Assembly: GCF_029227915.1 (NCBI RefSeq)
Contig: NC_079888.1
Coordinates: 10,649,001 to 10,713,000, forward strand
Source: Hydractinia symbiolongicarpus
Taxonomy: Eukaryota; Cnidaria; Hydrozoa; Anthoathecata; Hydractiniidae
Length of the DNA: 64,000 nt
Reading direction: 5' to 3'
The notes under the pieces are model-generated. The model was given only the letters and a program-made list of their open reading frames with translations. It was not told where the DNA came from and searched no databases. Below are positions 11,701-20,700 of this stretch, one piece after another. How positions within the stretch are numbered: the first letter of the stretch is position 1; each line of letters opens with the position of its first letter. The position numbers and the translations under genes were made by a program.

Positions 11701-14700
11701 TAGGCGCATCATTTCTCCTTAGGTTGGATACGACAAAAAAATTATTTTAAATAAAAATGATGTCTTGGTATTAACAATATACTTACATCGAAGCTAATTC
11801 TCAGTTCGTTAGGCGAAATGCCAATTCCTTGGAGATTCTGAGGATACTTAATTGGCTTTGCTGTTGGAGTTTTAATCGATTTCGTACTTTCCTTACCGCG
11901 ACGACTTATTCCGTATCTATTTTCAGCCCTTAGCGCAATCTCATAAGTCACCCACGGAGAGAGCTGTACTACTTCTGTCTCTTTAGAATCTGAGGTCTTA
12001 TTAGATATTTTTATTGTTTTCCAATCAGAACCTTCAAAGTTTGCTTTTGCTTGTATATAAACTTGAAATGCCTTATCACCATTGTCTTTCTGCATCTTCC
12101 AAGTGATCTTCACAGCCGCGCCAGTTTTTGGGACTACGCTTGTAAGCATTGGAGGGTCAGGTCGATCTAAAGAATACCATTTTTCGTTAAGAAAGATCAG
12201 TACATGCAAGAGAATATATAAATGGATTACAAATGCAACGCTTTTCATTTTTTATGAAAGGGAACTAAAAAATTTGATTTCAAACACAATCTGACGCGAT
12301 ATAATTTTTTTCATATTAATAGTAGCCGCATTTTTTCTGTCGGCAAAAATGGATCGTGCTAACAAAGCAGGAAATCTTGATCCTACAAGAAACATATTTT
12401 CGTGGATTTTCCACGGGCTGAAAACTAGTCTTTTATAATACTCAACTTCCTGTCTCTGAGATGGAAGCTACGAGTAGCGTACAGGTATCTTACAAGGCAT
12501 TGAAATCTTTGCAAGAAAACTAACTTTAAAAACTCATACAAATCTAAAGTTGCCGGCTAAAATTGATAAAGACCCTCTGTAGCATCTGAAATTTTGACAT
12601 TCATCGTGGAGAGTAGGAATACAGTATCTCAGAAAAATATTATATAAAAGCTGCATTGTATTAGTCTGAAGTTAACAAGGATATTGAAATTTCGTTTCTT
12701 AGTTTAGCTTTCTATATAAATTATAGCTAATCAAAAATTAAAATTAGAAAAATTGTAACATGGAAGTTGTGGTTAAACCCAAAAGTTTAAATAGATTTGA
12801 ACTTGTTTTATTTACATTAAGAATAATTTAACGAATTAGCTGCAGAAAAGTTTAAACCTGCTGACGTTCATAAAATCTAAATAATATTCTATTTAGTTAG
12901 GATTCACAAAGCTAGAAACACGTACTTTGAAAATTATTGTGAAACAACATTTTTGAATGATAGTATCAAGGTACAAAGACGAGAGAAAAGTACTAAAAAA
13001 TTATGCAGTTTATGTTTAAGAAGACTCTGTTATACTATGACCGGACGTTCTCTAGTACAGGAACTCTATAACGGAAAATCAAAACTTTTAGTCCGGCTAA
13101 GTTTTATTTGTACAAACATCATTTATTTTTAGCATAATTCTTACATTGAACCTTCTTTATAGTGGACTTACTGATAGCACGACGAGTATGGCGATAAGTT
13201 AAGCTTTTAATCCTTACGTTCCTCCCCTTTTTATCGTTGTAGGATGATTAATAACATTTATATGAAATGAAGATGTTTTTATCTTTATTGCAGAAATGTA
13301 AACTAAAATCACAGATCCTTAAAGGGAAACAGAATATCCGTACAGGATGTTAAAGTGTCTGTGTCGAGTGGTGTGACTAGAATCGTATTCATATAAAATG
13401 TATCCCACCCCCTCATCTATCTCTTGTCGTGATAAATCTTTCAGAAACGTCTATAAAACAAAAACTAAAAAAAGAAAAAAAAGACGCAAACAAGCAAGCA
13501 GGAAATTGATATAAGTCTTATCGTTTAGGTATAAAATGTATGAAACTTGTCAACAATTAGTTATGACTTTAGGAGTCAAAAGCTAATGAGGGTAAGAATT
13601 ACGTGAGAAATTGGATTACAGAAATTGTATGAACATATTAGCATTGCCCTCCTTCAAGGGACTTTATAAGTCATTTTCTGCAACACCTCAAACTGTGAAT
13701 CTAACTAGAGAGTATAGAAAAGCGAATTACAATGTCTGTGAGACATCATAAAACAACAACAACAACTTAAATTCTTAATCACCGGTGTAATCAGAAATGT
13801 ATATTAATTAATAATTTGATTAAAGGGTTGAAACGACATTGTCTGTAATGAAAACATTTCTTAAACATAGTCAGCACGACGTCTACGTGTGTTTTTCGCA
13901 AACTTTTCACCTACCGTCAAACAATTATTAATTTGATCGAATAAATTATGTTGATAGTCCACTTTTCAGGCATGAGAATTTAACAAGCAATGTTTTTGGA
14001 AAAATTTTCCCGTAGTAGAGTTTGTGAAAATATTCTTTGGCCATTCTAAAATTTTTAAGTAAAATGTTCCCTTTAAAATTTTGTAGCTTTAAACAAAACA
14101 TAAGTTTGTTACATAACTTTGCATTTTTGTCTAAATATAGAAGGCGTGGCAATCTCTCCCAGAAGGGTGTAAAATCTCTCATTTTATACACACGTCATCA
14201 AATTTAACTATAATTAGTTAAACTCTGCTGGGGTACTTCAATGAAGGAACATCTAACACTTTTAAAGAAGTCGTACATAATTTAGTTTTCCCAACGGTAT
14301 CGTAAACTTCTTAAATTGACAGATGTCTAACAGACAAGGAGAATCTTGAATTTTAGCTATTAAAAACAATATAGTAAGCAAAATATTTTTTCAGTAAAAT
14401 TTCTAAAAAACTCTAATTTATTCCACATTTTTTGTATAAACCACTACCCTCGGTCGACTTTTTTATTATGATTTGTGATTAACGTCTTATTCAAAAATTG
14501 TTTTTTAGCAAAAAATGTTTTATGTCTTTAATAAATCTTATTTAGGACAAGCCTTTATTACTATGACTATTTTAAAAATGTCATGTAAACAGAGTTAATA
14601 AATAAATAAAGTTTGACCTTCGTGCTAAGTGTCAACATTTATTGACTAATTTTTTTTAAGTATAGTAAAAAAGATGTTGAATTTAAATGGGTAAAAGTTA

Positions 14701-17700
14701 TAATTTTAAGGGTTCCTGGGTTTGCTGTGAGGTCAACTTTATACTGATGAAGGCGGCTTTGCTCACATGATGAAAGAAATGATGAAGGTAAAGGGATAAG
14801 GCTTAGCATCTTAAATCCCTTTCAGCATTCCATATACATAATTCAACATACCATCACCTAATATATCTTTCTCCGTGTTTGGCACGGTCGTTGCTGTTGT
14901 CTTGATCGTTAATGTTGTGCCGTCTCCAGGGCCTACGTTAGGAGAATTTAAAACATGATCAGTTATCTGCTTTATATTGAAAAAAATTTCAAAGCTAATT
15001 TGCATATGAATGGAGGCTGGAGATGGAAATTTTTTTTTTTTTGTTTTGTTTTGTTTTTAATTGAAATTAATAGTCAGAACTTTTGTTTGTAAAAACAATA
15101 GAAAATTTTCTCCACTGCCCTTTTAGCCTTATTCATTGGAATAATAATTATTTGCCTTTATCTACAAACTCCAAGAGCTTTAGATTTCGGGAGGAAAAAA
15201 TGAAAAACATATATACGGTTAAATATACAGCCGATAACTTAATTGTTGTTACTTTTTATGTTAGTGAAAATTGACAAAATAAATAGTTACATTAATATTA
15301 GAAAAACCTTTAGTTTTGAGTATAAATTATAATAAGACCATTCACTTAATATATTTTAAATTTTTTTAAAAAAATATAAGAAATGACTTGTTTGGAAGAA
15401 ATATGTAAACAAATAGAAGATTAGTCTTTTATTTGAGAAGTTATTCAAGTCTCATTAATACCATCCTTTTTTGTTTGCTATTTACTTATCGGGGTGATCA
15501 TAAAAACTAGATTTTATTGCTTTCCCTATGAGCAAGTTAATAAAAAAACATTTTAAAACAAAAAAGAGAGAAATAATATTGTTTTTGATAGAAGTATTAA
15601 GCTAATGTGAATTTCTTTTGGTCAGGCAAGGTTTCGTTCACAATCAAGTGTGTTATAAATATAATTTTTTTATGTTGTTTTAACGTGGGTAGTATTACAA
15701 AATAAAAAGCTTCAAATCAAAACCGAAAATTATTCAGGAAGATAAAAGGGATTTTTTTCTCTCTAAGTTGGTATAAATTATTAAGAAGTAATTCGTTTGT
15801 AGTTTTTCATGCATTAACGTAAATCTTTTGACAGTAGTTTGTAAGTTTTTAAAAAAAAGAAAAAACAAAACAAAAAAGGCTAAATAATATTTTTGTTTGA
15901 ATTAATTGTTTAGAAAATGTTATATCAGCTGGTTCTTAACCGTACATATACTTAACAATAACATTCTGCTGACATCAGCAGTTTAAGATCGAAATCTTGA
16001 AGACAACAATAGATAACTGATCATGTAAATTCTCCTAACTTACACAAGTGATTATGCCAAACCATTTCAACTTTTTATAAGAAGAAAAGATTACGTCACC
16101 AATCTGGATGAGTCACGTGACATGTCCATCAAGTCGTGATATAAGTTAATTAGTACTCGCCTGAATACAGGCTAAAAGGGATGGGCGGAGTTGCATTGTT
16201 TTTCTTGTGATATTACTAAAACTACTTGCTATATGCTACACTATATGGAAAAGCATATGCAGTATGACAATACACTGTCATCGTCACTGGCGGCGATGAC
16301 ACAGGTTTGTCATACGGCTGTGAAATATTTGATCTCAGCAATAGCAATAATAAAAACACACAAAGAATTATACAGAACAGAGAACAAAATAATGACGGAA
16401 CGATTATTTCAACATAGCAAGGTTAATGAACGCTTCTTTTACTGTAATCACAAATATGTACCCAGGGATAATTAAACTCTTTTAACTTATACGACAAATA
16501 TCTCTTTCTAAAGGAGAAATCAATTACTGAAAAATTTAATAGCAACACTCTCCTCGTCAGGCAGTCGCTAGATTAGTCGGGATAATCTTTTCATCGGACA
16601 TCCGGGACAATATGGAATCATAGCTCCTTTCTTATTGTTTTTGCTTTGCCCGCTGCCGTGTATTTACTTTTATATAACATAACAAATCTCGCCGATCGAT
16701 TAATCAGCATAAGAATTTATCAGAGGCTGTTGTTCTCTTTTTGCTCGACGTACTAAATAAAAATTCTTAAACATACAAAATTTAGCTCGGTTTGATAGCG
16801 CACCCCTATAAAAAATGTGTTTGCTATTTTCTCGAGGGAAGGTTTGGGATAATTGGAAAATCATTTGGAGTTTAAATATGTTTTAAATTAACATAGTTGT
16901 AAGTTCCAAGTATAAGAATTTGCAATTATTTGAAAACTAAATCAACAAATAAAAAAAATAAAAAATACCAGTATCAGTAACAAAATACTTAACAACTGAC
17001 TGTGTTGGAGTTTTAATTAAGTTTTGGCACGCAGTGGAATGCGATTTAGTATTATTAACGCTGCTTAAATACTCAAATAATAATCTTGTAGAACTTCAAT
17101 GGATAATATTCTCTGATTGGGTTCACCGAAATGTAATGCAATAAGACATAATGATGGCATATTCTTAGCTTCCATAACTATGCATCTTCGTAAGTTTTAA
17201 TATTTGACCTGAGTTAGGGTACTTCTTTTGCAATAACATGTTCCTCACAACGGACTAGTCAAAAATTACAGCCTAAGAATTTATCTTGAAATAGTGTAGC
17301 TATTTTTCAGCTATCAGCATGACGTATGTAGACAAATTTATGTTTAAAATTGATAAAGATAATTTGGTTGCTGATTACTAAACAAAATGTCGCGTCTCTT
17401 TGTAGTATTTAAAACTAATAAAATTGTTGCGCTTTTGAAAAGTTATGATATGTCTGTTTTATCTCCAGAGTTGCCAAGCAAGAAGCATATTATATTTTTT
17501 GATGACTTTATAAATACTTACTATCTTGCTTTCCCTGTTAGTTTTGTCGAACATTTGTCAAATTAGTTATCTAATCGCTAATTAGGTTTAGGTTCCCTTG
17601 TGCAATACAAAACGGAAATTCGAGGATCAGAATAAAATTGAAGAAAACATGTATTCCGGTTTCGGAACACCTTTTTCAGTTGCTTAGTTACTTTTGTTGA

Positions 17701-20700
17701 CCTGCCACTAGAACGTTTGGGCTGGAATTTTCATTTTTTTTAAAAAACAACTATAAAATGGCTAGCCATTAAGGTTTTAATTAATCTTAAGCTTGTCGAA
17801 AGAAATAAAAATAAGTGTTTTAATCCAAGAAGGATCACTTTGTGCGACGATTATATGGATGTTTACGGACAATTTTTTTAGTCAAACTTGAAAATAAATA
17901 AATAAAAATTAAAACTGTTTATTTAATATCTTATCTTTTTCTTAACTGCGGGGAGAAAGCTTAAGATTGTTCTAATTTAAGATTTGTGCTAGATAAAGCA
18001 GACGACAAAGCGTTGTCACAAACGAAGGAAAACAACGCATCTTACTGCAAATGTTCGATGTCGTGCAAGCTTCAAAGTTCCACAATCATTTTGATTAAAT
18101 TGCGTTTCAATGCAATTGGTACACAAAGGGAACTATTTGTTGTTTTTCAGAATCTAAATCTCATTAAGTTAACTGATTTTTAATTGAGTAATGTCGTGTC
18201 ATTGAATATGCAATAAGAGGCCTGCAGATTGTGATTGTCCCAAGGATTGATAGATAATTCAAAGATAAACAAACAACTTTATGACTACAGTGTTTTGATC
18301 GAAAAACAGGTATAAATCCCTTTTCCGCGCATTAAGAAGAAAAATAATTTAAGTTTACCTTGAACTCCTTACTTTTTTAATTTTGCAAATAATTTGATAA
18401 TTTTTCATAAAACAGAACATATTCTTAAAAAATCTGGTGTTGAATTAGCTGAATTATTGAGAAAAAGGCGAAGCTGATTTTTCTGACACCTTACTTGATG
18501 TGCTCTTAATAAAATTTCCTACAGTACATTCATCTATGATTTTTTAACTAAATGAAAAATTGAATTTATAATATTGTCAAACCAGCTTGTGTGTTATACT
18601 TCTAGGTGGTTTTAGTTTCTGTTTGGACACAGCAACCAATAGATACTATTTTAAAATTAGCTGCCATAACATTTTTCCTTTATTAGTTTCCCTCCTGGAT
18701 ACTTTAATGGAACACTGCGACGCAACTATTGTCCTCATCTATATTATAATGCCCGTATACGTCCGTCCGTCCGTCACGCAAAATGGTAGCTTAGTTGCGC
18801 AGGTAGCGAGACGCACGCAATGCGGTATAAAAAGGACGGGAGAACCCGTGGATTTTTCCACGGGCTAACGACTAGTACAGGATAATATTCCTATATTATA
18901 GGATTATCACACAAAGACACACTTTTACCTCTGAGTATATACACAATTTTTTTCCTGAGCATATAAAAAATCAAAAAAAATTTTATCAAGTCCGTCCGTC
19001 CGTCCGTCACGCAAAATGGTAGCTTAGCTGCGCAGGTAGCAAGACGCACGCAATGCGGTATAAAAAGGACGGGCGAACCCGTGGATTTTTCCACGGGCTA
19101 ACGACTAGTACAGGATAATATTCCTATATTATAGGATTATCACACAAAGACACATTTTTTTCCTGAGCATGTAAAAAATCAAAAAAATTTTTATCAAGTA
19201 ATCAAGAGAATGAAATATCAATAATCCGATGTGATATAAGTCTCCTTTTAATTGTTTCGTTTTAGTTCGTTAAAAAGGCGAGCGGCGAGGCCGCACAAGT
19301 GGTAAAATCTTATCTTCTTTGATAAGTTACCTTCATTAACCTTGCTGAGAGGATAAGAATTAAAAAGTAAAGGAATCAGACCCAATCGACAATGACAATG
19401 CATTTGAAAGTTTGATAGATTAACCTACCTTGAATACTGCAAATATTGCAGACACAATCAATAACTTGTTTTAAGAATTACTAATAGCTGTAACAGACAA
19501 ACACTTACCGTACACATAGATCCGCTCTGTTTCTTCAGCATTTCCGCCACCTATTACTTTACACGTATATTGTCCAGAATGAGTTTGCTGTGCATTTTTT
19601 ATAGTCAGTTTCGATTGCACGGAGGATATTTTCTGTATAGTGATTTGATTTCGTTTACTTTTCAAGAGTCGTCGACCTTTGTACCATTTAAATAACACTT
19701 CGATTCCAGATCTTTTTTCAATTTTACAGGTCAGTACCATATCTTCTCCAACGGTGAGTGTATTGTTCTTTGTTAAACGTTGGGTTATTGCAATGCTATC
19801 TGAACGATAAAAAAAGTTATTTACCAGCCTTAAAATGATCTTATTTTTACTGTAATGCAAGTTAGACAATTATATTTTTGTGATACGACTAGTTATTCAT
19901 TTGGTGAAGCGCAAACATGACATCATAAGGGTGCAGTTCAGTTTATAACATAACAACATTATAACTATTGTGTAAGTTTATTCTGATGTATGAATCTTAC
20001 GTGTACAACTTTGTAGTATTGCTATTACTAACACCAAAGCATGTAAAAGGAATATTGCTTACGCAAAGAAAAAAAAGCTTTTTTGTTTTTGAAAAGTGCA
20101 CATCGACTGCCTTCAAATTATTTTGGCCCAAGTTTGAAGTTTATCTAAATGGTTATTTTAACTGAATTTTACTTCAAAAATATTTATTTATACATACCCT
20201 CAACTCTTAGTATGGTTTTTTGCACCGCGTATCCTTTTTTATTTGATGCTATACACTCGTAAGTTCCCTCGTCCGACTTTTTAACATTTTTTATTCTCAG
20301 TGAATTTGTAGATAGCTTGGTAAATCTTTCATTTTTCATTAAATTCAATACATGTTGTTTTACCCATTTGACCTCAGGCTTGGGTGCACCCATGGGTAGG
20401 CAGCTTATTTCTTTCGTGATTCCGACGATAGTTCGTTCAATTCTTGCTCCGTTGCTGTTATCTACAAATTCTGGTTTATACTCTATAATTTGAAAGAAAA
20501 TCTGTCTTATGGCGCATTTCGATTTGGCTGCATTTTCCGCTGTAACGCAAGAACCCAATTCAGCAGAATTAGAGATTATTTTAACATTTTGCGCTATAAC
20601 GGTAGATGCAGTGGAATGGAAAGAAGCTTTCCATATGTGTATTACAGCGCATCATAAAACAATAACAATAAAAAAAACAAGAGTAACAATAACAGGAAAA

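Larger units (their letters stand above)
14933..19508 (-). other. Intron 8 of the IgCAM gene (4.6 kb)
   Basis: Between the sixth Ig exon and the linker exon. It holds the Helitron-like tandem pair at 18738..19108 and otherwise AT-rich sequence. The open frames here (for example 16191..16475 and 17986..18183, plus strand) show no domain and run against the gene. Confidence 0.7.

Noticed and set aside
16191-16475. 94-codon plus-strand ORF inside IgCAM intron 8
   Set aside because: No homology or splice support, antisense to a well-defined intron.
18587-19094. 93- and 67-codon ORFs in opposite directions, ending in FSTG or starting MEKSTGSPV
   Set aside because: They are translations of the Helitron-like ends; the same text recurs at 29900-29990.
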